From: Bernardetia sp.
GTDB lineage: Bacteria > Bacteroidota > Bacteroidia > Cytophagales > Bernardetiaceae
Reading direction: 5' to 3'
Length of the DNA: 64,000 nt
NCBI GenBank assembly: GCA_020630575.1
Contig: JAHDBD010000008.1
Coordinates: 124,001 to 188,000, forward strand
Below, piece after piece: positions 16,411 through 25,824 of the stretch. Positions within the stretch are counted from its first letter, which is position 1, and every line of letters starts with the position of its first letter. A model generated the notes under the pieces. The model was not told the DNA's origin. It worked only from the letters and a program-made list of their open reading frames with translations, and ran no database searches. The position numbers and the translations under genes were made by a program.

Positions 16411-17694
16411 TCAACTAAACATTGGATTCGATTCCCAAAATCTATAATTATCGGTATCTTCAAAAACATGTTTCATTATTTTGCGCTCGGTTTCTGTAAA
16501 TGCGACATCTCTACGACTCATCATGCGTTCGGCAGTTTTGAAAAGTGCGTCTAAGTGTGTCGATACAAATTTAGTTTGGTGGTTGCCATTTCCCCACGCA
16601 AAAGAAGGAATAAATTTTGGTGGAAAGCCTTCTCCAAAAACATTTGCGCCTGTTCCTACAACAGTTGCTGTGTTAAACATTGTACAAATTCCAGATTTGC
16701 TATGGTCACCCATTAAAAGTCCACAAAATTGCAATTCTGTTTTTTCGTAGTTCTCTTCTGCATAATTCCAAATTCTGACCGTTCCGTAGTTATTTTTCAG
16801 GTTGGAACAGTTGGTAGCTGCACCCAAATTACACCATTCGCCAATGACTGCATTTCCTAAAAATCCATCATGTCCTTTATTAGAATAACCAAAAAATACA
16901 CAGTTACTTACTTCGCCACCCACTTTACAGAACTTTCCGATGGTTGTATCGCCTCGCATATTTGAACCCGTATTGATTACTGAACCTTCGCCAAGCGCAA
17001 AAGAACCACGAATGATTGCACCTTCTTCGATGCTTGCATTTTTTCCAATATAAATTGAGCCTTTTTCTGCATTTAAAATGGCAGCTTTTATAGTTACTCC
17101 TTCTTCTATAAAAATGCGTTCTTCATTATATAAAACGGTATGTCTATCTGTAACAACTTCACTTTTACGTCCTGTTGTAATCAAATCAAAATCTTTTTCA
17201 ATTTCTTGTTTGTTCGAACGGAAAATATCCCAAGTTCTTTGTAAGAATTGGATACTTATTTTCTCTGTTTTCTGTTTGGCTACCTTTAAAGCAAAATCAT
17301 AAAATTTATCTACACTTTTGAACTGTGTAAATGTTTTGAAAGCAATGAGCTGGTTTCCAGTTTCTGAAAAAATAGCTGTTTCTAATGGAAGAGAAACTAA
17401 TTTCTCAAAAAACTCTAAAGTTGGCAAAACTGCCCCGTTTATATATAGATTTACAGTTTCATTCTCTTGGAAATCAATAGGAAATTTTTCTTGTAAATAA
17501 TCTTGTGTCAAGAATGAAAAATGATGATTCTCAGTTTGTAAATGACCAGTGTTTTTTAGAAATTCATTGAAATATGTTTCAAATTTTTCTTTTATGGTCA
17601 GAATTCCGACACGCAGGTCAGCCACAGGGCGAGTAAAAGTGAAAGGCAACAAATGAGTGCGAAGTGAAGGAGAATCGAAAAAAATGATGTTCAT
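16411..17694 (-). CDS. alternative GlmU-type UDP-GlcNAc synthesis protein
   Basis: 427 residues. An N-terminal nucleotidyltransferase-like half (MNIIFFDSPSLRTHLLPFTFTRPVADLRVG) precedes a C-terminal left-handed beta-helix of hexapeptide repeats (about 190-330: VTIKAAILNAEKGSIYIGKNA and on). This layout matches the Bacteroidota alternative GlmU, assigned to UDP-N-acetylglucosamine diphosphorylase and glucosamine-1-phosphate acetyltransferase, supplying peptidoglycan and lipid A synthesis. The canonical LxxGxGTRM loop of GlmU is replaced by a different N-terminus, as usual for this subgroup. The ATG at 17694 is chosen over an in-frame TTG five codons upstream. A possibly structured leader lies upstream. 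Confidence 0.85.
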   Translation of the reverse strand: MNIIFFDSPSLRTHLLPFTFTRPVADLRVGILTIKEKFETYFNEFLKNTGHLQTENHHFSFLTQDYLQEKFPIDFQENETVNLYINGAVLPTLEFFEKLVSLPLETAIFSETGNQLIAFKTFTQFKSVDKFYDFALKVAKQKTEKISIQFLQRTWDIFRSNKQEIEKDFDLITTGRKSEVVTDRHTVLYNEERIFIEEGVTIKAAILNAEKGSIYIGKNASIEEGAIIRGSFALGEGSVINTGSNMRGDTTIGKFCKVGGEVSNCVFFGYSNKGHDGFLGNAVIGEWCNLGAATNCSNLKNNYGTVRIWNYAEENYEKTELQFCGLLMGDHSKSGICTMFNTATVVGTGANVFGEGFPPKFIPSFAWGNGNHQTKFVSTHLDALFKTAERMMSRRDVAFTETERKIMKHVFEDTDNYRFWESNPMFS

Positions 17695-17742
17695 GAATGA
17701 AAATGACAAGAAAAATGGATATAAATTTGAATTTTTTTAAAT

Positions 17743-17878
17743 AAAGGTTATCACGATTATTTTTGTACAACTATCTTCTAGACTCATTGAATAGGGTAAT
17801 AGGCTTCTTTTATGTTCAGAAAAGATGTCTGAACTACCATAAATGCAAACCGTGATAAGGTTTAATACTGCAAATTTA
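17743..17878 (-). other. possible structured leader RNA upstream of glmU-like gene
   Basis: On the minus strand a TAnnTTTG box (TAAATTTG, complement of 17871-17878) is followed by TTATCACG (complement of 17851-17858), a 7-bp hairpin GTTCAGA/TCTGAAC (complement of about 17814-17834), and then CGTGATAA (complement of 17748-17755). The outer 8 bases pair and enclose about 90 nt, like the closing helix of a riboswitch or small RNA. It ends about 55 bases before the start codon. It does not match any riboswitch class I know. Confidence 0.35.
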
Positions 17879-17949
17879 CGTAAAAGTGAGTTAGAATCGT
17901 TATTTTTTTCCTGTTTAATTCTCTGACACTTTAAAGTATCGTGATAATT

Positions 17950-18702
17950 CTATTTCCTAAAGTCCAAAATCCAAGCTGAAGGAACATAATTTTTTACAAT
18001 AAAGCTACATAGATTTACCCATTTTGAAGCATTAATGGTAATCCAAGCATCACAAGAAGCAACAATATGATTTTCATTCTGGCTCAATTCGACAATAGAT
18101 TTATCAGCATGTTTTTCTAAGAGAACTTTCCAATTCCATTTTTTTTGTTCTGCCAAATCTTCCATAATTTTTTTAAGTCTTCCACTATTTGAAATTGGCG
18201 AATCCAAGACCCAAATGGTTTCTTTTATTTCAAGTTCTTCAATTACGTTTCCGATAAGTTCTAAAGCAGGAATTGTTTCTTCTACTTTTCGATAGGTCGA
18301 ATGAATACTAGCAATATCACGCATACAACCATCTAAACCAATAAAAAGAGGGGCATTCGACAACGCACATTCTGTTGTAATAAGCAGATTATAACCATCA
18401 ATAATTAAGGTAGAATTTAGTTTTTTGAAGTCAGAATGAATATCTAAATCAATGCTAATTTCATTTTTTTTTCTTAATTCTAAACTTTCTTTTTCTGCGC
18501 TGGCAGCATTTATGGCTTTTCTTTGACGGTCTGTAAGAGAAAATTTATCGCCTACCAATTTCAAAGATGCTTTTTGTGCATAGCCATTTGATAAAAGCCA
18601 TGACAAATCCGAAGTGGCTTGTTTTAGATTGTCAATATTTTTTTCAGAAAAAGCAGCATAATCTTTTGGATTTGCGCCTCTGTGTTTTTGTGAATTGGGC
18701 AT
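17950..18702 (-). CDS. DUF434 domain-containing protein
   Basis: 250 residues. The N-terminal DUF434 part has RGANPKDYAAFS (8-19), LSWLLSNGYAQKASLKLVG and LTDRQRKAI. It is followed by a Rossmann-like domain beginning TLIIDGYNLLITTE (about 97-110) with acidic residues D102, D124 (GLDGCMRD) and D175 (WVLDSPISNSGRLK). These acidic residues at strand ends resemble PIN/NYN-type nucleases, but this is my inference and no activity is established. The family occurs in archaea and bacteria as a stand-alone protein. Confidence 0.85.
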   Translation of the reverse strand: MPNSQKHRGANPKDYAAFSEKNIDNLKQATSDLSWLLSNGYAQKASLKLVGDKFSLTDRQRKAINAASAEKESLELRKKNEISIDLDIHSDFKKLNSTLIIDGYNLLITTECALSNAPLFIGLDGCMRDIASIHSTYRKVEETIPALELIGNVIEELEIKETIWVLDSPISNSGRLKKIMEDLAEQKKWNWKVLLEKHADKSIVELSQNENHIVASCDAWITINASKWVNLCSFIVKNYVPSAWILDFRK

Positions 18703-18790
18703 TTAAAAAAATTGTGAATTATAAATGGTAAATTGTGAATGCCATGCAGTAAGTACCCAGTCAAAATTATTTACAGGTAATCTTCTGCTG

Positions 18791-18812
18791 TTGTCGGTGG
18801 GAATACCGACAA
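18791..18812. repeat. family B hairpin (TTGTCGGT/ACCGACAA)
   Basis: Perfect 8-bp stem around a 6-base loop, in the spacer between the DUF434 and DUF4837 genes. Related TGTCGGTG/CACCGAC hairpins are at 41977-42001 and 45674-45698. Confidence 0.65.
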
Positions 18813-18892
18813 CATTAAGATAAACTTTTGTTACACAGTACTTAACACACTTTCATTTACCACTTACCATTAATAATTTATCATTCAAAAAA

Positions 18893-20008
18893 TTACGGCT
18901 CAAAAGTCCATAAAATGCTTTCTACTTCACGAATATAATCACGCTTTTTTGAAGTAGGTGCAAAAATAAATCCTTCGATATAATACAATCTATTTTTCTC
19001 TTCATCAACAATCAAATATCCTAAGAAAGGACCTCCAGAAGTAAGTGAAGTAAGTTTCCAAAGCGCACGAATTTCAATTGCATAATGACCTTTAAAGTTA
19101 ATTTCTTGTGAAAAATAAGGAACTACATCAGTTTGGTCTGTTACATACGAGCCTCTATCTGGGTCTTTCATATACTTTTCGCCTAGCTCTCTTCGCCAAG
19201 CCAAAACACTGTCTGCATTTAATTGTCCTTGTGAAGAATAAGGTTTGTAAGCTACAAAAATATTTCTATCTCTTCCATTGGCATTATCTATCAAACGCAT
19301 AAACACAAAACCTGAATCTTGTTCGTTTATATCTTTTGCTTCTTGATAACCATCTGGAATTCCTATCATGAAACCATGTTCTTTTTTGTAGCGTTCCATT
19401 TTTCCTGTTTGTGTTCCACCTCTAAAGGCTACTAAACGAGAACGTTCACGCTCTGTTTTATAAAAAATCTCACGGAGTTTTTCTTCATTTGCCTTCATGT
19501 GTTTGATAAGCTGCTCATCATTTTTACCAATCAGATAAACAACTTGCTGGTCTTTTGCATGTTCGTTTTGTTTTACAATCAAATAAGGCGTTGTGTCGGC
19601 TTCTATTCTGTCCAAACTTTCTTTTGCAAATTTTTTACGTAAAAGGTCGCTATCTGTTGATTTGCTGTCCAACGACAAAACCACAAAAATAGAATGATAT
19701 TCTTCCAACAAATCATTTACTTTCTTTGGTGCAGCATGATAAATTTTGAAAATTGGCTCGGCAGGTTGTGGAAAACCTGGCATGGGTGCCATGTAAAGTT
19801 CACGAACGGCAGCTCCTAAATCTCCTTCCCATTTACTAGAATCCATTTGAAGCAATATTTCGCCACGTCCACCCTTTGAAGGAGGTAAAAAATCTTTATA
19901 TGAAAATACTTTTTCATCTTTATTATCACTTGAACAAGAAAATAAAAAAACTCCTGTCAGTAGAAAAAAGGCTAAAAAGGCAAATTTGGTTATCGTCTGA
20001 AATTTCAT
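18893..20008 (-). CDS. DUF4837 family lipoprotein
   Basis: 371 residues. The lipoprotein signal peptide ends with LFSCSS (Cys25), so the protein is anchored in a membrane and exposed to the periplasm or cell surface. The body matches DUF4837, a Bacteroidota-specific family: RGEILLQMDSSKWEG near the N-terminus, ERERSRLVAF in the middle and the Trp-containing end VESILWTFEP. Function is unknown. The gene has its own upstream region of about 320 bases shared with the divergent Imm51 gene. Confidence 0.85.
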   Translation of the reverse strand: MKFQTITKFAFLAFFLLTGVFLFSCSSDNKDEKVFSYKDFLPPSKGGRGEILLQMDSSKWEGDLGAAVRELYMAPMPGFPQPAEPIFKIYHAAPKKVNDLLEEYHSIFVVLSLDSKSTDSDLLRKKFAKESLDRIEADTTPYLIVKQNEHAKDQQVVYLIGKNDEQLIKHMKANEEKLREIFYKTERERSRLVAFRGGTQTGKMERYKKEHGFMIGIPDGYQEAKDINEQDSGFVFMRLIDNANGRDRNIFVAYKPYSSQGQLNADSVLAWRRELGEKYMKDPDRGSYVTDQTDVVPYFSQEINFKGHYAIEIRALWKLTSLTSGGPFLGYLIVDEEKNRLYYIEGFIFAPTSKKRDYIREVESILWTFEP

Positions 20009-20327
20009 TGAATATATTGAATTGATTTTTTTGATTCTTATTTTCTATAAACCCTTAGGGTTTGAGTTTATAACAAGGAAACACTATTATACCACGAAAG
20101 TAACAAAAATATAGAGAGTTTTCAGACAAATTAACATCAGAAGTGAAGTAGAGGTTTTGTGTTTTTTGAATTTGGTGGAATATATGATAGAATAGTTTTA
20201 TTTTATCAACTAAATTTTGATTTTTTGCGTACTAAAAATAAAGAAATTTATAAACATTTTTTTTGCAAAAACTATGAGTTGATTAATTTTGAATGTTATT
20301 AAAATAACTTTTATCAAAAAACAAAAC
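20009..20327. other. divergent intergenic region, DUF4837 / imm51
   Basis: 319 bases, AT-rich, with a short palindrome AAACCCTTAGGGTTT near 20049-20063. No gene is seen. It must hold two promoters, but I find no clean TAnnTTTG box. Confidence 0.45.
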
Positions 20328-20678
20328 ATGAACAATCAAGATTTTGAGAACCAAATTAAACCTTTCTTTTGGGTAGACCACGAAGATACAGCTTCAGTTT
20401 GTCTAAATGTAGGTGAGTATAAAACTGAAGTTTTTGAAGTGAGAGCAGAAGAAGGCTTTGAAGGTGGTGGTTACGACTGGGCTTCTTTAGCACGAGTATT
20501 CTTAGAGGAAAAATGTTCTCAACTAACTGAGATGATAAATTTTGATCCTGAGGGAAGTATGTACTGTGCCTATTCTTCTGACAAAGAGGCATTGAAAGAA
20601 TTTAGTATCAAATTTAAAGAAGCCTGTGAAAATGAAACATTAATCAATGATTTGTTTTCACGAGCAGAATTAGATTAG
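20328..20678 (+). CDS. Imm51 family immunity protein (orphan)
   Basis: 116 residues. The motif EGGGYDWASLARVFLEEK (about 48-65) followed by FDPEGSMYCAYSSDKEAL is the hallmark of Imm51, an immunity protein of polymorphic toxin systems that is thought to neutralise a secreted nuclease-type toxin. Start: an in-frame ATG 39 bases upstream exists, but the family-like start MNNQDFENQIKPFFWVD at 20328 is preferred. No toxin with PAAR, Rhs, T6SS or T9SS sorting features is next to it, so it is an orphan immunity gene, perhaps protecting against neighbours. A terminator follows. Confidence 0.8.
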   Translation: MNNQDFENQIKPFFWVDHEDTASVCLNVGEYKTEVFEVRAEEGFEGGGYDWASLARVFLEEKCSQLTEMINFDPEGSMYCAYSSDKEALKEFSIKFKEACENETLINDLFSRAELD

Positions 20679-20714
20679 AAATGTATTTTGGGTGTTGTCA
20701 GTATTATCAAAAAC

Positions 20715-20758
20715 AAAAAAAGCATTTTCCTCTAAAAAAGAAGAAAATGCTTTTTTAA
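20715..20758 (+). terminator. terminator after imm51
   Basis: Stem of about 14 bp, AAAAAAAGCATTTTC with GAAAATGCTTTTTT, loop about 13 bases. Confidence 0.85.
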
Positions 20759-20769
20759 AACTAAAAAAA

Positions 20770-21030
20770 AATACCTAAAGGAAGTAAGACTGTATTTATA
20801 ATGTGAACGATACCATTTGTACCCTGCACATCAGTCAAAACAACTTTTGCAGAAGAGTTTGCTCACACTAAAGTTTGTGACTACTCCCTCAGTAATTACT
20901 TCTAAGTCACCATTCAGTTCAGTATAGTAATAGTTTGTGTATCTGATAAATCACTTGCAGATAAGTTTTCACTAGCTACATGATGTTGTAATACACCTGT
21001 AGGTTCTGATAAAGAAAGTAATTAGGGAAA
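20770..21030 (-). pseudogene. broken fasciclin-domain gene (3' part)
   Basis: On the minus strand three pieces in different frames add up to the end of a fasciclin (FAS1) domain. About 21020-20925 gives VLQHHVASENLSASDLSD. About 20921-20851 gives ELNGDLEVITEGVVTNFSVS. About 20860-20773 gives AKVVLTDVQGTNGIVHIINT and then VLLPLG. The last piece is the FAS1 H2 box. At least two frameshifts and a missing N-terminus show decay. FAS1 proteins are secreted adhesion proteins. It lies between imm51 and the Roco gene, a region with other signs of gene turnover. Confidence 0.85.
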
Positions 21031-21253
21031 ATATAGTATGAATGAAATGATAGAAGAAGTCAGCTAATCAGAATCAGTTTTAGAAGTGTATTTATTGACC
21101 TGTCAGATGTTGGAGGTTTATTGATAAGTTGAATTTTAACTTTGCTGATTTATCAATTCTACACCTCAATAAATTTGGGGATATATTTTCAAAACTATTG
21201 TCAGAGTTATTTCGAATTACCGAAAAACTTCTTTCAAATTTTAAAATCAATTA
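21031..21253. other. remaining spacer before the Roco gene end
   Basis: 223 bases with no frame or repeat that I recognise. It may be further decayed sequence of the fasciclin gene. Confidence 0.35.
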
Positions 21254-24034
21254 TTAGAATTTAGAAACTAAAGTTATTAATCTGCTATGAAAACTGAAAT
21301 CATTTGTTCCACTTATAAACTCATCTTTTAGGCTTGCAATTTCATTTCCTCTAATTCCCATTCTATCTAATTCAGCAAAAAACTCCGATAGATTATTTCT
21401 TTCAATTAATTCTATCAATCTATTTCCTCTTGTAGTTTTTGTATCCAAAATTCCATCTAAAAGTGTAGTTATTTCCACATCTTCTGCACCGATAGCACAT
21501 TCTCTTGTAGTTTTTCCCTTTTCTTGAAAGCGAATCAATGTATCGTAATCATGCAAATGAGGTTTTGAAGAATCTTTACAATCCACACAAACACAAGGAA
21601 TTTTTTGAAAAATCTCTAAGTCTTCAAACTTGCTATGAATATGGTCTATATTTCTTCGAATGATAGCTAAAAGTTTGTCAGCTTGTTTTCCCCAAACTTC
21701 TATTTTTATTGTTTTTGGATTTTCTACTTCATTCAAAATTACTTTTGCAAACGTTTCTTTTTCCTTAGCTTCCAGAACAAGCACAACGCCATTTTTCCAA
21801 AAATACTCTTTAAAAATATTTTCGTGCAGACGACAAATAAAACGACTCAAAATTCCCTTTGGCATAAAAGGATAATGATATTCAAAACGCAAATATTTAG
21901 TTTTTTCGTTTTCAAAAGTAGGTTTTATTTCTGCTACACCTATTGGTTCTTCTACTGGCAAACCTTCAGGAACGATATATACATCGGCTTCATTGAGCTT
22001 AAAAATGAGTTCGAACTTCTCTATTAGATTTATCAAAAACTCGTGCTTTTCATCAAAACGGTCATCTTCCCATATTTTATCTAAATCTTTAAAATGAAAA
22101 CGCCCTCTTTCTACTTTTTTTGTATCTAAAAGTAAATAAGCTGCATCAGTTATCCATTCTGAATTGAGAACAACTGTATTTTTTAATCTTGCTTCTTCCG
22201 AAAAATGAAGAATAGAACCAATATTATGAAGTTGGTCGCTCAAAAATGGCGCATCTTCTTTTGAAACCGTATGTTTTTCACAGATTTTCACATAGTCTTT
22301 GTATCTAATATAATCAATATTTTTGCTGCTTTCTAAAAGCTCATCACGCACAGCAACTCTGTATTTATTCCAAATTTCTCTAGTGTGTGGAAGTTCTATA
22401 AGCTCTTTTTGTATATCTGCTCTAAGTTCATTAATTCCTGTTCCATCTTTACAAGACGTTTTATAAAAACCGACAATATTCTTAAATTGGTCTTTCCATT
22501 GTTTTTGATTTAGGTCACCTTCTAACTCATCTATTTTATTTTGAACAATGAAAATACGTGCATTTTTGGAAAGTAGCGACACAATACGCAGCCAATAGGC
22601 AAACTTTGACTCATCCTCTCCCTTACGAGTTTCCCACACAAAAACATAAATTGAATTTTTAGTAAGAAAAAACTGATGTGTACCATAGTTTATTTCTTGT
22701 CCTGCAAAATCCCAAATATGAGCTATAAAATCTATTTTTTGTTCTTCTCGCTCACAATTCTCTAACAGCCAAGGTTTTATACGAATACCTTTTGTAAATT
22801 TTCTACCTCCTTCAAATTTATATTCTGTTTCACTTAATGCTTCTGAAAGTTCTGTTTTTCCTACTTCTCCCACTCCTACAAAAATTAATTTGGCTTCGTT
22901 GAGTTCTCGTCGATCTTCTTCTTTTTCTATTGATTTTAGGTAATCTTTTACTTTCTCCAAACAGTTCTTAGATATTCCCATATAAAATTCTTGTGGAATA
23001 TTTTTTATCTCATTACCATGTAAATAAAGACTTTTTAAGTTTGGAAATTTTTTGAGAAAATCAAACGAAATGTATTTAATTTTATTAAATCTTAGATCAA
23101 TATTTATCAAATTTTTATTTTCAAAGAGAGTTGAAATATCAGAGATTTGGTTATTGCTTAGGTAAAGCGTTTTTAGTTGTTTTAAAATTGATAAAAAAGA
23201 AAGGTCATATATTTGATTATTATTTAAATGAATAGTTTCTAGTTTTTTAAGTCCTTCTAAAAAAGAATAATCAGTTATCTTGTTATTACTCAAATCTAGA
23301 CTTCTTAATTCTTTTAGATTTTTCAAAAAAGAATAATCTAAAATTTTATTGTTGCTCAAATCTAGCCACTTTAATTTATATAGTTCCTTCAAGAATTTAA
23401 TGTCAGATATTTCATTACTCCTAAAACTGATGATTTCTAACTTTTTTAGCTTTTCAACAAAAGAAATATCGTAAATTTTATTATTTCCTAAATCAAGGAA
23501 TTTTAATTTTTTTAATCCTTTTAAACAAGAACAATCTGAAATATGATTATTTTTCAAATTCACATCAGCTAACTCTTTTAAACTACCTAGGTATGAGATA
23601 TTTGTGATTTCATTATAGCTAAAATCAATAACTTTTATTTTTTTCAAATCTCTAATATTTGAAATATCTATAATTTCGTTTTCACTTAAATTAATACTTT
23701 GTAAATTATTTATTCTTTCTAACGGTGAAATATCTATAATTTCATTGTTACTCAAATTTATTTCTCTTAATTTTTTTAATTCTTTGAGTGAAGAAATATC
23801 TGAAATTTCATTATAACTCAAATTGATTACTTCAAGCAAAATTAAATCTTCTAAAATAGAAATATTAGGAATGTAATTATGACTCAAATCTAGTTCAATT
23901 AAGTAATTCATTTTACTCAATTTTTCTAAAATATTATCATAGAAATATACATCATAATTTGATAAATCTATCTTACTTTTTCTGCCCTCTATATGTTCAT
24001 TAATATAACTTTCAACTCCCTCTATATCTGCCAT
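21254..24034 (-). CDS. Roco protein: LRR - ROC GTPase - COR - C-terminal adaptor-like domain
   Basis: 926 residues. Fourteen leucine-rich repeats of 22 residues (about 44-345, unit like LDLSNNKITDYSFLEGLKKL) precede a Ras-of-complex GTPase: P-loop GVGEVGKTEL (387-396), switch II WDFAGQE (441-447) and NKID (499-502). A COR domain follows (about 560-790, including VLNSEWITDAAYLLLD and FMPKGILSRFICRLH). A region with paired Cys/His (CVCVDC, KPHLHDYD) leads to a last 60 residues, NRLIELIERNNLSEFFAEL and on, that look like a helical effector-associated (death-like) domain. Bacterial Roco proteins are GTP-controlled dimers; with an adaptor domain they may act in signalling or defence. The last point is inference. 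No partner effector is beside it. Confidence 0.88.
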   Translation of the reverse strand: MADIEGVESYINEHIEGRKSKIDLSNYDVYFYDNILEKLSKMNYLIELDLSHNYIPNISILEDLILLEVINLSYNEISDISSLKELKKLREINLSNNEIIDISPLERINNLQSINLSENEIIDISNIRDLKKIKVIDFSYNEITNISYLGSLKELADVNLKNNHISDCSCLKGLKKLKFLDLGNNKIYDISFVEKLKKLEIISFRSNEISDIKFLKELYKLKWLDLSNNKILDYSFLKNLKELRSLDLSNNKITDYSFLEGLKKLETIHLNNNQIYDLSFLSILKQLKTLYLSNNQISDISTLFENKNLINIDLRFNKIKYISFDFLKKFPNLKSLYLHGNEIKNIPQEFYMGISKNCLEKVKDYLKSIEKEEDRRELNEAKLIFVGVGEVGKTELSEALSETEYKFEGGRKFTKGIRIKPWLLENCEREEQKIDFIAHIWDFAGQEINYGTHQFFLTKNSIYVFVWETRKGEDESKFAYWLRIVSLLSKNARIFIVQNKIDELEGDLNQKQWKDQFKNIVGFYKTSCKDGTGINELRADIQKELIELPHTREIWNKYRVAVRDELLESSKNIDYIRYKDYVKICEKHTVSKEDAPFLSDQLHNIGSILHFSEEARLKNTVVLNSEWITDAAYLLLDTKKVERGRFHFKDLDKIWEDDRFDEKHEFLINLIEKFELIFKLNEADVYIVPEGLPVEEPIGVAEIKPTFENEKTKYLRFEYHYPFMPKGILSRFICRLHENIFKEYFWKNGVVLVLEAKEKETFAKVILNEVENPKTIKIEVWGKQADKLLAIIRRNIDHIHSKFEDLEIFQKIPCVCVDCKDSSKPHLHDYDTLIRFQEKGKTTRECAIGAEDVEITTLLDGILDTKTTRGNRLIELIERNNLSEFFAELDRMGIRGNEIASLKDEFISGTNDFSFHSRLITLVSKF

Positions 24035-24154
24035 TTCTTTAAGTAGTTAAGTAAAAACGAATATAGTTATTTTTTCTTTTTTTGTAATGGAAAAAGGAAG
24101 TGTTTTTTTGTGGTTTTTTATTTTGGTGTAGAATATGAAAAGGTTATTTCATTT

Positions 24155-24297
24155 GTAGGGGAAATGGCTTGCCTTTTCCTAGTCATATTGTCATTAAAAA
24201 AACACAGACTAAAAAATAATTTCAATCTGTGTTCTTTGTAGTATTCGTTTGAATAAAATTACCTACTGTTTAGGAAAAGGCAAGCCGTTTTCCCTAC
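24155..24297. repeat. family D long inverted repeat element
   Basis: Arms of 27 bases (24155-24181 and 24271-24297) match at 25 positions and contain GGCTTGCCTTTTCCTA. Between them sits a second hairpin, ACACAGA/TCTGTGT (about 24201-24232). The whole 143-bp element is palindromic, like a small non-autonomous mobile element or a strong bidirectional terminator between the Roco and kbl genes. A shorter relative is at 53926-54016. Confidence 0.65.
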
Positions 24298-24326
24298 ATA
24301 AATACATAATTTTTGAAATTGAATAA

Positions 24327-25523
24327 TTACGAAATAACGCCCAATTCTTTCCCTACTTTAGTAAAAGCTGCAATGGCTTTATCTAAATGTTCACGCTCAT
24401 GCAGAGCCGAAATCTGAACACGAATACGAGCTTTTCCCTTAGGAACAACAGGATAATAAAAACCAATTACATAAATTCCTTCTTCCAAAAGTCGTTCAGC
24501 AAATTTTTGAGAAAGTGGCGCATCATAGAGCATCACAGGAACAATCGGATGTTCTCCTTTTACGATGTCAAAACCTGCTGCTGTCATTTTTTCTCTAAAA
24601 TATTTTGTACTTTCCTCTAGCTTATCTCTAAGCGAAGTAGATTCCATAAGTACATTCAAAACCTCAATAGAAGCTCCCACAATCGGTGGGGCAACCGTAT
24701 TTGAAAATAAATAAGGACGAGAACGCTGACGAAGCATTTCTACAATTTCCTTTTTTGCTGCCGTAAAACCACCCGAAGCACCTCCAAGAGCTTTTCCATA
24801 CGTTCCTGTAATGATGTCAATTCTGCCCATTACATTTCTGTATTCGTGTGTGCCTCGTCCTGTTTTTCCAATAAAGCCAGACGAATGACACTCATCTACC
24901 ATAACAAGAGCCTTATATTTATCAGCCAAATCACAAATTTTGTCTAGTTGTGCAATCGTTCCGTCCATCGAAAAAACACCATCAGTAACAATCATTTTAT
25001 GAACTGCTCCTGCTGCATCGGCATCTTGAAGTTGTTTTTCAAGGTCAGCCATGTTGTTGTGTTCGTAACGAAAACGCTTTGCCTTACACAAACGAACACC
25101 ATCAATAATAGAAGCGTGATTCAACGCATCGGAAATAATGGCATCGTCTGCTCCCAAAAGAGGCTCAAAAACTCCACCGTTTGCATCAAAAGCTGCTGCA
25201 TACAAAATACAGTCTTCTGTTCCCAAAAATTCGGCGGTTTTGCGTTCTAGTTCTTTGTGTAAATCTTGTGTTCCACAAATAAAACGAACCGAAGAAAGTC
25301 CGAAACCGTGTGTATCAATGGCTTTTTTGGCTGCTTCCAAAACACGAGGGTTTGAAGAAAGACCTAGGTAATTATTTGCACAAAAATTGATTACTTCGCC
25401 TGTGCTTTGGGTTTTGATGGCTGCTGATTGTGGCGTTGTGATGATACGTTCTTTTTTGTAAAGTCCTGCATCTTTTATTTCTTGTAATTCCTTTTCTAAA
25501 AAGGGTTGAAGTGTATCGTACAT
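24327..25523 (-). CDS. kbl: glycine C-acetyltransferase (2-amino-3-ketobutyrate CoA ligase)
   Basis: 398 residues, the full family length. PLP-dependent enzyme of the alpha-oxoamine synthase family that splits 2-amino-3-oxobutanoate with CoA to glycine and acetyl-CoA in threonine breakdown. Seen: the substrate loop [26 protein letters not shown], the cofactor Asp in [18 protein letters not shown], and the PLP lysine K244 in [14 protein letters not shown], at the same number as in E. coli Kbl. The usual partner threonine dehydrogenase (tdh) is not in the window. Very close homologues make serine palmitoyl or AON products, but length and motifs favour Kbl. Confidence 0.92.
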   Translation of the reverse strand: MYDTLQPFLEKELQEIKDAGLYKKERIITTPQSAAIKTQSTGEVINFCANNYLGLSSNPRVLEAAKKAIDTHGFGLSSVRFICGTQDLHKELERKTAEFLGTEDCILYAAAFDANGGVFEPLLGADDAIISDALNHASIIDGVRLCKAKRFRYEHNNMADLEKQLQDADAAGAVHKMIVTDGVFSMDGTIAQLDKICDLADKYKALVMVDECHSSGFIGKTGRGTHEYRNVMGRIDIITGTYGKALGGASGGFTAAKKEIVEMLRQRSRPYLFSNTVAPPIVGASIEVLNVLMESTSLRDKLEESTKYFREKMTAAGFDIVKGEHPIVPVMLYDAPLSQKFAERLLEEGIYVIGFYYPVVPKGKARIRVQISALHEREHLDKAIAAFTKVGKELGVIS

Positions 25524-25824
25524 GAGTTTTTGTTTGGGTTAAAGTGACGTAACTGATACTTTCTAAGTATCGTAAGGAAATAATTTATTGATTTTTTTAA
25601 CGACAGTTTGGAAAATGTCAACTACTTTTGATTCAAATTTAGTGATTTTTGGAGTTTTTTTTTGTATCAGTTTTCAAATTATATCTTTTATAAAAAGAGA
25701 AACAACTTTTCCTTATTTTCGTTTAAGAGTATCACAGACTTGCTAGTCTGTGTGCAATATTTCAAATTCAACAGGCAAGGATGTCTGTTTTATATTATTT
25801 TTTAAACTAAATCTTTTAGATAAA
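25524..25824. other. divergent intergenic region with a hairpin
   Basis: 301 bases between kbl (-) and the zinc protease gene (+). A hairpin CACAGACT/AGTCTGTG with loop TGCT (25733-25752) is the only clear structure. No small gene is seen. Confidence 0.5.

Noticed and set aside
17695-17709. TTG start for the alternative GlmU
   Set aside because: An ATG five codons downstream begins at the conserved MNIIFF strand.
20289-20327. Upstream ATG of imm51
   Set aside because: Thirteen extra residues with no family match; the ATG at 20328 matches the usual start.
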